This document shows, one piece after another, positions 1 to 5,376 of a DNA stretch of 5,376 nt; the stretch's first letter is position 1, and each line of letters starts with the position of its first letter. The notes beneath the pieces are model-generated. The model was not told the DNA's origin. It saw only the letters and a program-made list of their open reading frames with translations, and made no database searches. Source of the DNA: an uncultured Neisseriaceae bacterium (GTDB taxonomy: Bacteria; Pseudomonadota; Gammaproteobacteria; Burkholderiales; UBA11063); NCBI GenBank assembly GCA_937952895.1, contig CALFYC010000046.1, forward strand, positions 1 to 5,376, in the 5' to 3' direction. Made by a program: the position numbers and the translations under genes.

Positions 1-110
1 AAGTTGTAACGCCGATTGAGCCAATGCCATCCGATGCGAAGCTGATTGTATTCAACGGTACTGAATACGTCATTTATGAAGAAGGCGACGAGTTACCAGT
101 AATTGAATAG
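1..110 (+). CDS. C-terminal end of an unknown protein (5' partial)
   Basis: The frame whose first full codon is at base 3 stays open to a TAG at 108-110 and gives the last 35 residues of a protein that begins outside the window. The tail is acidic (ending DELPVIE) with a short beta-like stretch, KLIVFNGTEYVIYEEGDE. I recognise no domain in so short a piece. Its stop lies inside the first codons of the next gene (8-base overlap with the TTG at 103), so the two are probably cotranscribed and translationally coupled. A structural or tail protein would fit the context, but that is inference only. Confidence 0.6.
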   Translation, partial: VVTPIEPMPSDAKLIVFNGTEYVIYEEGDELPVIE

Positions 111-474
111 CTACGCAATTGCTGAACGCATTAACTCACAAGTCAATGCGTCAATCAGCTACAAGACAGACTTAGAGCAATACAGTCGCCCTGAATTTTG
201 GGCAGAAGCTAATACGTTTGGGGATTGCGAGGATTATGCCTTGCTGAAACGTCAAGTGTTGCTCAAGAACGGGTTTAGTCGCGCTGATCTGCACTTAGCT
301 TGTTGTTGGGACGAGACTGGCTCTTATCATTGCGTTTTGTTGTGCAAAACAGACAGGGGATGGTTTTCACTAGATAACCGTTTTACAACTCCACAAATTC
401 CAAGCGAGTGTGGCTACTCATGGGATAAAGGGTTAGATGAGGAAACAGGGAAATGGTACGTTTTATCGTTTTGA
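103..474 (+). CDS. BTLCP-type transglutaminase-like cysteine peptidase (phage form)
   Basis: This 123-residue protein carries the signature of the bacterial transglutaminase-like cysteine proteinase family (BTLCP, peptidase C93). Cys42 lies in GDCEDYALLKR (residues 40-50), His76 in GSYHCVLL, and Asp91 in SLDNR, giving the Cys-His-Asp triad in the expected order. The W-D-K after residue 106 is also typical of short phage members, which consist of little more than the catalytic core. There is no signal peptide or membrane segment. The start is the TTG at 103: an in-frame TAA ends at 102, no ATG or GTG follows before the conserved core, and residues 5-20 already align with the usual N-terminal helix. 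A purine-rich GAAGAAGG lies rather far upstream (79-86), so translation may depend on coupling to the preceding gene. The substrate is unknown; in phages such proteins sit among tail or lysis genes and may cut peptide or isopeptide bonds. Isoleucine codons here are ATT/ATC, unlike genes after 3000. Confidence 0.85.
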   Translation: MNSYAIAERINSQVNASISYKTDLEQYSRPEFWAEANTFGDCEDYALLKRQVLLKNGFSRADLHLACCWDETGSYHCVLLCKTDRGWFSLDNRFTTPQIPSECGYSWDKGLDEETGKWYVLSF

Positions 475-629
475 GCTTATGGCTTGTCGGGTGTTATCCA
501 GTCTCTAAAGATGTGCCGAAAATAGGGAAAGAAGTAGAAGCTCCTTACGGATGGACTGATACATACTGTCCAAGCCATAAAAATGAGATTGGCAAGAAAA
601 CGATAGATGGTGGTGCACAGAGCTTGTAG
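453..629 (+). CDS. Small lipoprotein, N-terminal part of a probably frameshifted gene
   Basis: The ATG at 453 overlaps the end of the peptidase gene by 22 bases and has a good ribosome site (GAGG at 439-442). The 58-residue product starts MVRFIVLSLWLVGC, a short signal peptide with a lipobox (L-V-G-C, Cys14 as the lipidated residue), so the mature protein should be anchored in a membrane. A segment EAPYGWTDTYC (residues 29-39) follows. It faintly recalls the P-x-GW-x-x-C stretch found ahead of the catalytic domain in some BTLCP proteins, but this is a weak echo. The frame ends at TAG 627-629. From 587 a second frame is open to 757, with convincing protein-like content and a coupled stop, so the full product was probably about 101 residues. 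Rz1-like spanin lipoprotein was considered, but the sequence is not proline-rich and no Rz-like partner is visible. Function is unknown. Confidence 0.65.
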   Translation: MVRFIVLSLWLVGCYPVSKDVPKIGKEVEAPYGWTDTYCPSHKNEIGKKTIDGGAQSL

Positions 630-757
630 CGTACATATTACTTAACCTGGGCTTTAAGGTCACAGAAAGTAATAATGTTCACAAGATAGGAACAAAGAAT
701 TGCCAAGATTGGCCACAAACAACAATAGATAAATCATTCAACGGAGACAAGCAATGA
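587..757 (+). pseudogene. Second half of the lipoprotein gene, in the -1 frame
   Basis: After an in-frame TGA at 584-586 this frame is open to a TGA at 755-757. It reads W-W-C-T-E-L-V-A-Y-I-L-L-N-L-G-F-K and onward, rich in Trp, Cys and ordered hydrophobic residues and quite unlike random reading. It has no ATG, GTG or convincing TTG start. Its stop overlaps the ATG of the fibre gene as ATGA, the usual sign of coupled genes. The simplest reading is that it continues the lipoprotein begun at 453, joined by a -1 shift somewhere in 587-629, for example at the AAGAAAA run at 594-600. That could be a one-base deletion, a sequencing error in the A run, or programmed frameshifting. No clean X-XXY-YYZ heptamer is present, which argues against the last. 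The join would give about 101 residues. Confidence 0.55.
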
Positions 758-2166
758 CAATAATAAATATAGCATCAAAAAAGTCTATATACATAATTCC
801 AGGCTCAAAGTCATATACTCTTATGCCAGAAATATATACGCCAGTAGATATGGATATGCTAGATAGTGCGGGTTTATACAGCGTACAAAGAGACCTAGAT
901 GTACTTATTGTGTCTGATAACAATACCGCCCTTAGACAATATTTGTCAAAAAAGACAATACAAGGAGCAGTAAGCGCAGAGTCAATACAGGACTTAATGG
1001 CGGCCACATTAACAAACTCAGTATATGATGATGAAGCAAATACAATACTGGTCGGTGGTTCAGGTGGCAACGGTGGTTTTGTTTATGGTGGTGAATTAGA
1101 TGCAACGCCTGTTAGCACAGCCAATATAGCTGTGTTTGATACGTTAACTAACTGCACTATTGTTAATAATGTATTTACACCTGAGGGCTATGCGACGGCT
1201 TGCGCGACTCATATTGCTCAAGAGGTTGACGCTAAAGCACAGTTACGATTTACATGGCCTGCTACTGATGAGAATACTCAACTGATAGTAGGGCTGTGGA
1301 CTCCAACCAGCATTACTAACATGGATGAACTCTCAGAAACTGCAAGCGCAGAACTTGTCGCTATTAGCTGTGTTAGCGGAATACTGATGCAAACATACAA
1401 AATGCTAAATAATAGCCCCTCTAGCACCACCATATCTAATGAAGTAGCTGCAGGTGACAGCATTCTCATTACTTTAGAGTACGGTACAAACATTCTTTCT
1501 TTTGTAAACGAAACACAAAATTTAGGACTAATCTCATGTGATTTGGGAAATTTCCCATCTTTCGCAGAATCACGATCACTATTTATTTTTGGTAATACGA
1601 CCGTATCTTTTGATATATCAAATACTGATTACCCTGCTATGCAGGTAGCGTATGAGGTACAAGTACCTGAAAATTCAGATGGCAAAACCTACTTAGTGAC
1701 GGGTGCAAATGAAAATAGCATTATTAACGGTAAATTATTGAAGTCTGGCGATTTTGTGACATTTTTCGCTAACGGAACAGATTGTGTGGTAAGTCGTCTT
1801 TTATCAGATACTTACATTAATAGTTTAATAGAAAGCCAAGTGCTTAGTATTATTTCAACTGAATTATCCGCCAATCCAAACGGTACACTTGCATCGAGCA
1901 TTGGTGGAATTTCCGTTAACGCGGTAGCTACAGCATTAACACCTCCTGAATCCTCCCCCGTCACTATTTCAGAAGCAATAGCAAACGCAACAGAAGCATC
2001 TATTACAGAAGCTTTAAATCCTGCAAGTAATGGACTTATTGCGGTGGCTATACAAGATTTTGTTACTGCCACGGATGTCACTGAAGCTATTACGACTTCA
2101 ATTGATAGCGCAGTTCAAACAGGCGGTGCTATTGATATTGCTATTCAAGCTGCTATTAACCCTTAA
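754..2166 (+). CDS. Probable phage tail fibre / adhesin
   Basis: This 470-residue protein starts at an ATG with GGAG at 743-746, overlapping the previous stop. Its build is modular. Residues 1-100 form an N-terminal part likely to attach to the virion. Residues 101-113 are a Gly-rich hinge (GGSGGNGG followed by FVYGG). Residues 120-295 are beta-rich with many aromatic and Thr/Ser residues and could be a SPRY- or lectin-like binding domain. Residues 308-346 (DGKTYLVTGANEN, then NGKLLKSGDFVTFF) resemble a small beta module that I recall from phage fibre proteins. Residues 355-470 are low in aromatics and rich in Ala, Ile, Thr and Ser, with repeated I-x-x-A-I/S-I-T-E-A patterns that suggest a helical oligomer. 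There is no signal peptide and no obvious enzyme motif. Isoleucine codons switch from mostly ATA (9 of 11) before the hinge to mostly ATT (24 of 33) after it. The role as receptor-binding fibre is inferred from architecture and context, not from a recognised family. Confidence 0.65.
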   Translation: MTIINIASKKSIYIIPGSKSYTLMPEIYTPVDMDMLDSAGLYSVQRDLDVLIVSDNNTALRQYLSKKTIQGAVSAESIQDLMAATLTNSVYDDEANTILVGGSGGNGGFVYGGELDATPVSTANIAVFDTLTNCTIVNNVFTPEGYATACATHIAQEVDAKAQLRFTWPATDENTQLIVGLWTPTSITNMDELSETASAELVAISCVSGILMQTYKMLNNSPSSTTISNEVAAGDSILITLEYGTNILSFVNETQNLGLISCDLGNFPSFAESRSLFIFGNTTVSFDISNTDYPAMQVAYEVQVPENSDGKTYLVTGANENSIINGKLLKSGDFVTFFANGTDCVVSRLLSDTYINSLIESQVLSIISTELSANPNGTLASSIGGISVNAVATALTPPESSPVTISEAIANATEASITEALNPASNGLIAVAIQDFVTATDVTEAITTSIDSAVQTGGAIDIAIQAAINP

Positions 2167-2258
2167 AATAGCACTAACTAAACAAACTAAAGCCGCGCTT
2201 AGCTACGGCCAGTCAGGTGATTTTTAGGCCACTAAAGATACGATAGTATATACAATAT

Positions 2259-2284
2259 AAAAAGGAGACGTAAGTCTCTTTTTT
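2259..2284. terminator. Bidirectional rho-independent terminator
   Basis: An 11-bp stem has arms at 2259-2269 and 2274-2284: a GGAGAC/GTCTC core with one G-U pair, extended by five A-T pairs. It closes on a GTAA loop, a stable GNRA-type tetraloop. A T tract follows on the plus strand (2279-2285), and the A tract at 2259-2263 supplies the U tract for transcripts of the minus strand. It lies 92 bases after the fibre gene stop and 17 bases after the hydrolase stop, exactly where two convergent genes need termination. The rest of 2167-2258 holds no gene that I can support. Confidence 0.88.
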
Positions 2285-2301
2285 TGTTTTCATTCCACCA
2301 A

Positions 2302-2970
2302 TTAGTAAAATACACCATGCTTAATGAAGTTTAGCGAATGATAAAATAACTCAGTATTCCACAACATCTCGACATGATTAACATGCAGCATTATAAGTGA
2401 GGTGGCTTTGGTTATTAAGTTAGATTCCATCTCCACAACACCATCATGACTCTTAATGTCTTTTAAGAATAGACTACCAAGATATACTACTGGATTAAAT
2501 ACATGTGAGTTTTTTGTACCAACTATAACACCAATTTTGGCTTCTGGATGTTTGATATTTCTTATTGCATATGAATCTTTTGTAAGTTGCGGAACAATGG
2601 GAGAGATATATTTTAAAATTGGAAATTTCTTTAATACCCTTGTCGCTAATAATGTCCCATTATGTGGAGTACCTAGTGTCACTATATGTCCAATCTTAAT
2701 ACCTTTTGCAAGCAGAATAGAATGACATATAAATTTAGCTATTATTCCGCCAAGTGAATGTCCAATAAAGTGTATTGTGTCTCCGCTTTTAACACATCTA
2801 TTAATTTGTTCTATTACATTTGCGCCTATCATCTCAATACTAGAAAAGAATAAACTTTGATAAGTTGGACAAATTACATTATAGTTGCTATAGCGTATAA
2901 TATATGTGCGCATTAAGGACATTGTTAAGCTATGTGAACCAAGGCCATGAAGTAATATAACATGTTCCAT
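2302..2970 (-). CDS. Alpha/beta hydrolase, lipase/esterase-like
   Basis: This 222-residue protein has the classic alpha/beta-hydrolase layout. The first strand and oxyanion loop are VILLHGLGSHS (residues 4-14). The nucleophile elbow is GHSLGG (70-75) with Ser72, followed by a helix and TLGTPHNGT (98-106), which is typical of triacylglycerol lipases and PGAP1-like esterases. The acid is most likely Asp176 in SHDGVV and the base His199 in HVNHVEML. All triad members are present in the right order, so an active enzyme is expected. No signal peptide or membrane segment is visible; it starts directly with the first strand, so it would act in the cytoplasm or be released at lysis. The start is well supported: AAGGAG lies just upstream on this strand (plus-strand 2977-2982). 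It is the only minus-strand gene here, between a bidirectional terminator and a divergent gene, which suggests an independently transcribed moron. The natural substrate (phospholipid, acyl ester or host polymer) cannot be told from the sequence. Confidence 0.85.
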   Translation of the reverse strand: MEHVILLHGLGSHSLTMSLMRTYIIRYSNYNVICPTYQSLFFSSIEMIGANVIEQINRCVKSGDTIHFIGHSLGGIIAKFICHSILLAKGIKIGHIVTLGTPHNGTLLATRVLKKFPILKYISPIVPQLTKDSYAIRNIKHPEAKIGVIVGTKNSHVFNPVVYLGSLFLKDIKSHDGVVEMESNLITKATSLIMLHVNHVEMLWNTELFYHSLNFIKHGVFY

Positions 2971-3028
2971 ATATGTCTCCTTAAGAAGTAGAACGTATTA
3001 GACAATTAATAACACAAAGAGAATAAAT
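2971..3028. promoter_or_regulatory. Divergent intergenic region, probable promoters for both sides
   Basis: The 58 bases lie between the start codons of the hydrolase (minus) and the Cys-rich gene (plus), so at least one promoter is expected here or nearby. The strong AAGGAG at 2977-2982 (minus strand) serves the hydrolase, and AAGAGAA around 3017-3022 can serve the plus gene. The stretch is AT-rich, with TAATAC on the minus strand (2995-3000) and TAATAA on the plus strand (3007-3012) as possible -10 elements, but neither has a convincing -35 at the right distance. Confidence 0.3.
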
Positions 3029-3487
3029 ATGCAAAAGGGTAATTTCGGATTTAAGACACCAGTTGATACTAAAATAGCTGAGATATTTCAAAAACAGAAA
3101 GAAATACAGGCTAAGAATAAAACTGTCGAGTCAGAAAAATGTGAAGAAGAGAAAATAATACCAGTTGTGCAGGTTGAATCAACGCAGTTGCAATCTGGAT
3201 ATATTGGACTAACTGGAATAGTAATTAGAGATAATGGTCAAATAACAAGAGATGACCATATGGCTAAATTATCGGTTGATGCTAATAAATATAAAAATAT
3301 AGTACTAACGGTAGAAGAAGCAAAGCATGTAACACATCAAATGAGGCGTATGACAAGTGGTGTCAATTCTGTTGTACCACTTATATGCACTGGAGATATG
3401 TGTCCATTTAGAAAGTCGTGTGTTTATTATGAGATTGGTAAAGTTCCATTACGGGAAAGCATGCCTTATGGAAGCACAGTTAATTGA
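3029..3487 (+). CDS. Cys-rich phage protein, N-terminal part (frame broken near 3449)
   Basis: The frame gives 152 residues from an ATG with AAGAG-type ribosome site. Residues 13-45 are charged and probably helical. The C-terminal third carries C120-x4-C125-P-F-x4-C131, then GKVP (137-140). I recall, without being able to check, a family of large-phage proteins near packaging genes that read on from such a CPF...C...GKxP segment into G-K-x-C-x-x-E-x-Q-L-I and a helical domain. Here exactly that continuation appears in the +1 frame from base 3450 (Y-G-K-A-C-L-M-E-A-Q-L-I). The last 12 residues of this frame (after GKVP) therefore look out of frame, and the intact protein would be about 292 residues. 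The four cysteines (C-x4-C-x5-C-x13-C) could bind zinc or an Fe-S cluster. The exact function is unknown. Confidence 0.7.
   Translation: MQKGNFGFKTPVDTKIAEIFQKQKEIQAKNKTVESEKCEEEKIIPVVQVESTQLQSGYIGLTGIVIRDNGQITRDDHMAKLSVDANKYKNIVLTVEEAKHVTHQMRRMTSGVNSVVPLICTGDMCPFRKSCVYYEIGKVPLRESMPYGSTVN
3446..3452 (+). other. Apparent +1 frameshift site in the Cys-rich gene
   Basis: Reading CCA (3446-3448), skipping T3449 and resuming with TAC (3450-3452) joins GKVP to YGKACLMEAQ, a smooth continuation of both halves. One extra T in CCATTACGGG would explain it as mutation or sequencing error. No known +1 recoding signal, such as a stop codon in the A site, is visible at this point, so the error or mutation reading is favoured. 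Confidence 0.5.
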
Positions 3488-3908
3488 ATATTGGATGGCT
3501 CAATACTTTGAAGAGTTTGATGTAAATCCAGAAAGAATTACTGAAGTACACTTAATATCAGAACTAGCTGAACTAGATATTTACGAAATGAGAGTAACTA
3601 AATACTTAGCAGAGAATCATCAAACATTGCTACAAGAAGTAATGACAGGTGTTGACCCAGCTGGAAATGTAATATCAAACCTTGAGGTATCAAGAGCATT
3701 TGACTTGAAAGAACGCTTAAAGAAACAACGTATGAAAGTATTGGAAGCTTTAATGGCTACTCGTAAAGAGAAAATCAAAGCTATAGTAGGTGTTACTGGC
3801 GGAACAGATACAGCTAGTAGAATATCTGAGTTGAAAGAGAAGTTAGAAAAACTGAACAGAGATGTATCAGCAGTCACAATAGATGGCGAATCAGTAAGAG
3901 TATCTTGA
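3468..3908 (+). CDS. Helical C-terminal part of the Cys-rich phage protein, in the +1 frame
   Basis: The reading frame is open from well upstream, but its convincing protein content begins at the TAC at 3450. The first ATG that fits is at 3468 (MEAQLIEYWM), with GGGAAA at 3453-3458 as a possible ribosome site. A separate 146-residue protein made by coupled re-initiation (20-base overlap with the previous frame) therefore cannot be ruled out. Translation from upstream GTG codons such as 3357 would read the shadow of the preceding gene and is rejected. The product is mostly alpha-helical and acidic in the first half (EEFDVNPERITEVHLISELAELDIYEMR in segments), then basic (LKERLKKQRMKVLEAL, TRKEK), and ends in a short coiled coil around SRISELKEKLEKL. 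There is no enzyme motif. If joined to the upstream frame, the fourth cysteine (TGC 3462-3464) would complete a four-Cys site. The neighbours on the 3' side are two nucleases. Confidence 0.7.
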   Translation: MEAQLIEYWMAQYFEEFDVNPERITEVHLISELAELDIYEMRVTKYLAENHQTLLQEVMTGVDPAGNVISNLEVSRAFDLKERLKKQRMKVLEALMATRKEKIKAIVGVTGGTDTASRISELKEKLEKLNRDVSAVTIDGESVRVS

Positions 3909-3919
3909 GGATTTAACAT

Positions 3920-4363
3920 ATGACTAAGAGTAAAAATGTGTACTACAACAAACAAGATGAACATGGTAACGGCAAATATAGAACTGGACAATTTCCATCA
4001 GCTAAAAATAAAAGCTCATACATATACAGGTCATCGTATGAGTATGCATTTTTTACTAAGCTTGAGGCAGATGACAATGTGGTTCAGTTTATATCTGAAC
4101 CATTTCAAGTTCCATATGTAGATAGTAGAGGCAAGAAAAGAATATATAAACCTGATTTAGTTATCTTGTATAAAGATGGCTCTATGAGAATATGTGAAAT
4201 CAAACCAAAAGCAATGTTAAGAAATCTAGATGTGCAATCTAAGGCTGCTGGATGTAGAGCCTTTATTAAGATTCAAAGAATGAATGCTACATATCACTTC
4301 ATAACAGAAGAAGATATATTCGCAAATATAAAAGAGTACCAAGAGGTTCTTAAAAGAATATGA
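3920..4363 (+). CDS. TnsA-like endonuclease, probable head-completion (T4 gp4-like) protein
   Basis: This 147-residue protein has the core of a restriction-endonuclease-like fold of the TnsA N-terminal type. It shows IYRSSYE (residues 35-41, Glu41 in the first helix), FISEPF (57-62), the catalytic Asp in YKPDLVI (Asp79), and E-x-K in CEIKPK (Glu93, Lys95). The order E...PD...ExK is what a metal-dependent nuclease of this fold needs, so it is probably active. The K-Y-x-G-x-F and YRSSYE lead-in recalls T4 gp4-type head-completion proteins, which act on packaged DNA or at the portal as the head is closed. Its length is right for a stand-alone phage member. The ATG at 3920 has TGAGG at 3906-3910, overlapping the stop of the previous gene, and its own stop overlaps the next start as ATGA (4360-4363), so it is tightly coupled on both sides. 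A transposon TnsA role is unlikely: there is no TnsB/TnsC nearby. Confidence 0.72.
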   Translation: MTKSKNVYYNKQDEHGNGKYRTGQFPSAKNKSSYIYRSSYEYAFFTKLEADDNVVQFISEPFQVPYVDSRGKKRIYKPDLVILYKDGSMRICEIKPKAMLRNLDVQSKAAGCRAFIKIQRMNATYHFITEEDIFANIKEYQEVLKRI

Positions 4364-5376
4364 ACAATAAGATGTCCAGCTTATTTAATCACAGCTATGT
4401 ATCAATAGATATTGAAACTAGCGGCAGAGATGCCGCAAAGGACAAAATATGGAATGTTGGTTTAAAGTGGAGCAATGGCAAAAAACGTAATTTGTTTTTA
4501 GTAGATGATGCAGACTATGTAAGGGGTTATACAAAAGATGCAAATATATTGGCAAGACGTGAACAAGTTGTAGACAGAATGAAGGCCCAATTAGAGTCTG
4601 GTAACTTTGGTAAACGACAAGCTGCCAATGGTAGTTTTAATGGTCTATATACGGCCATACGAGAAGGTAGGGCTATTAGCAGTGAAGGTGGCGCAAGATA
4701 TATATCAAATATATTTGCTGGTCTTGGATTGCCAAATAATCCACATGCGGTAGTAACACAAAATGCACGATTTGAAGATTCATTTTTTGTAAAACTATTT
4801 CAGGATCATGGCTTTTTTGAACATGCAAAAAGCGGTATTGAATTTAAAACAGACTATACGAATAGCCATGCTGGACTATTGTATGCTCCGCCAGACATCA
4901 CCACACTTAAAGCAAATGCTGGACATGCATTCGAAAAATATCTAGCTGGTGGAGTATCGTTTGATGAGGTGGCAAAACATCATCAATCTATCTTAGATGC
5001 TTATTCATATCATTTGCAGCATTCAACAAAAGGCATATCTCTAGACATAATGGATTTAACCAAGGCATTTTATGCCAAGGCAGCTGAAAAAGGACTTTTA
5101 AGACAACAGGACATTCATGTTGGTACAAACATAGAATTCTTGTCTCAACTATTTTACAACCAAGCAGAAGCACATACTGGGCTTGAAGATGCCGTGCTGC
5201 AAGAAAAGTTAGCCATAGAGAAAATGTCTAATGTATATGGAAGAATGGCTACAGATACTTTAACAGATGACGATAGAAATATATTGGTAAAAGCATCAGA
5301 GATGCAGCAAAGGGCACATAGATTACAATTGATTAGTGGTTTAAAAACTGGGTTAGAGGAATCACAAAGATCGGAA
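4360..5376 (+). CDS. DnaQ-like DEDDh 3'-5' exonuclease domain protein (3' partial)
   Basis: From the ATG at 4360 the frame is open to the last base, giving at least 339 residues with no stop in the window. The ATGA overlap with the previous stop supports this start; a second ATG at 4372 is possible. All three exonuclease motifs can be seen. Exo I is SIDIETSG (Asp17, Glu19). Exo II is VVTQNARFEDSFF (131-143), where Glu139 stands at the position normally held by Asp, with Asp140 next to it. Exo III is EAHTGLEDA (270-278), with His272 and Asp277 at the H-x4-D spacing of the DEDDh class. Before Exo III, LDIMDLTKAFYAKAAEKGLL matches the usual helix of this fold. About 115 residues separate motifs I and II, longer than in DnaQ epsilon. 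A helical region continues after motif III (285-339), so the exonuclease domain is the N-terminal end of a larger protein. It may trim DNA ends or RNA; the substrate is not visible. Confidence 0.8.
   Translation, partial: MNNKMSSLFNHSYVSIDIETSGRDAAKDKIWNVGLKWSNGKKRNLFLVDDADYVRGYTKDANILARREQVVDRMKAQLESGNFGKRQAANGSFNGLYTAIREGRAISSEGGARYISNIFAGLGLPNNPHAVVTQNARFEDSFFVKLFQDHGFFEHAKSGIEFKTDYTNSHAGLLYAPPDITTLKANAGHAFEKYLAGGVSFDEVAKHHQSILDAYSYHLQHSTKGISLDIMDLTKAFYAKAAEKGLLRQQDIHVGTNIEFLSQLFYNQAEAHTGLEDAVLQEKLAIEKMSNVYGRMATDTLTDDDRNILVKASEMQQRAHRLQLISGLKTGLEESQRSE

Noticed and set aside
738..1070. Minus-strand open frame of 110 codons opposite the fibre N-terminus
   Set aside because: It is a shadow of the fibre gene: no ribosome site, Cys/Ser/Ile-rich nonsense content, and the plus frame has good coupling and protein-like composition.
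2030..2227. Plus-strand frame ending in SYGQSGDF past the fibre stop, considered as a frameshifted fibre C-terminus
   Set aside because: Most of it is a Leu-rich shadow of the fibre frame, and the fibre frame itself stays protein-like to its stop; only the last dozen residues look plausible.
2191..2231. GCCG/CGGC and GGCC/GGCC short inverted repeats after the fibre stop
   Set aside because: Stems are only four pairs with long loops; the hairpin at 2259-2284 is far stronger and explains termination.
3020..3028. AATAAATA resembling the T4 late promoter TATAAATA
   Set aside because: It touches the start codon of the Cys-rich gene, so it could not give a normal leader; it is probably just AT-rich sequence.
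3357..3467. GTG start at 3357 for the helical half of the Cys-rich gene
   Set aside because: Residues read from here to 3449 are the out-of-frame shadow of the C-x4-C-x5-C segment; real coding in this frame begins near 3450.
3620..3991. Minus-strand open frame of 123 codons opposite the helical half of the Cys-rich gene
   Set aside because: It spans two plus-strand genes, has no ribosome site, and reads as Ser/Phe-rich antisense of helical, Lys/Glu-rich coding.
4988..5173. Minus-strand open frame of 61 codons
   Set aside because: It is antisense to the exonuclease domain, including the approach to motif III, with no supporting signals.

Overview
The window looks like a piece of a tailed-phage (or prophage) genome from a Gram-negative host. 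The pointers are a phage-type BTLCP cysteine peptidase, a lipobox lipoprotein, a large Gly-hinged fibre-like protein, a TnsA/gp4-like head-completion nuclease and a DnaQ-type exonuclease, packed with short overlaps and ATGA stop-start junctions. The DNA is AT-rich. I see no tRNA, rRNA, CRISPR array, insertion sequence or origin. The host species cannot be named from the sequence.

Layout: (1) 1-757, plus strand: the tail end of an unknown gene, a BTLCP peptidase starting at TTG, then a small lipoprotein gene that seems to be split by a -1 frame change near 587-629 and whose second half ends on the ATGA that starts the next gene. (2) 754-2166: a 470-residue probable tail fibre/adhesin with an N-terminal anchor-like part, a Gly-rich hinge, a beta-rich middle and an Ala/Ile/Thr-rich C-terminus. 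(3) 2259-2284: a GNRA-capped hairpin with A and T tracts on both sides, a bidirectional terminator between convergent genes. (4) 2302-2970, minus strand: an alpha/beta hydrolase (lipase-like) with a complete Ser-Asp-His triad, the only gene on this strand and a likely moron. (5) 3029-5376, plus strand: a Cys-rich phage protein broken over two frames, a TnsA-like nuclease, and the N-terminal part of a large DEDDh exonuclease that runs off the window and has no stop here.

How the parts may work together: region 1-2 looks like an adsorption/tail module, and region 5 looks like a packaging or head-neck/DNA-processing module with two different nuclease folds encoded back to back. The hydrolase sits between them with its own ribosome site and a terminator.

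The most notable points are two apparent frameshifts in otherwise well-formed genes (near 590-629 and at 3446-3452), the second of which splits a four-cysteine motif; a sharp switch in isoleucine codon use inside the fibre gene exactly at its Gly-rich hinge; and a DnaQ-like domain fused to an unknown larger protein. I do not see a clear new defence system. The split Cys-motif gene next to two nucleases is the best candidate for something undescribed.
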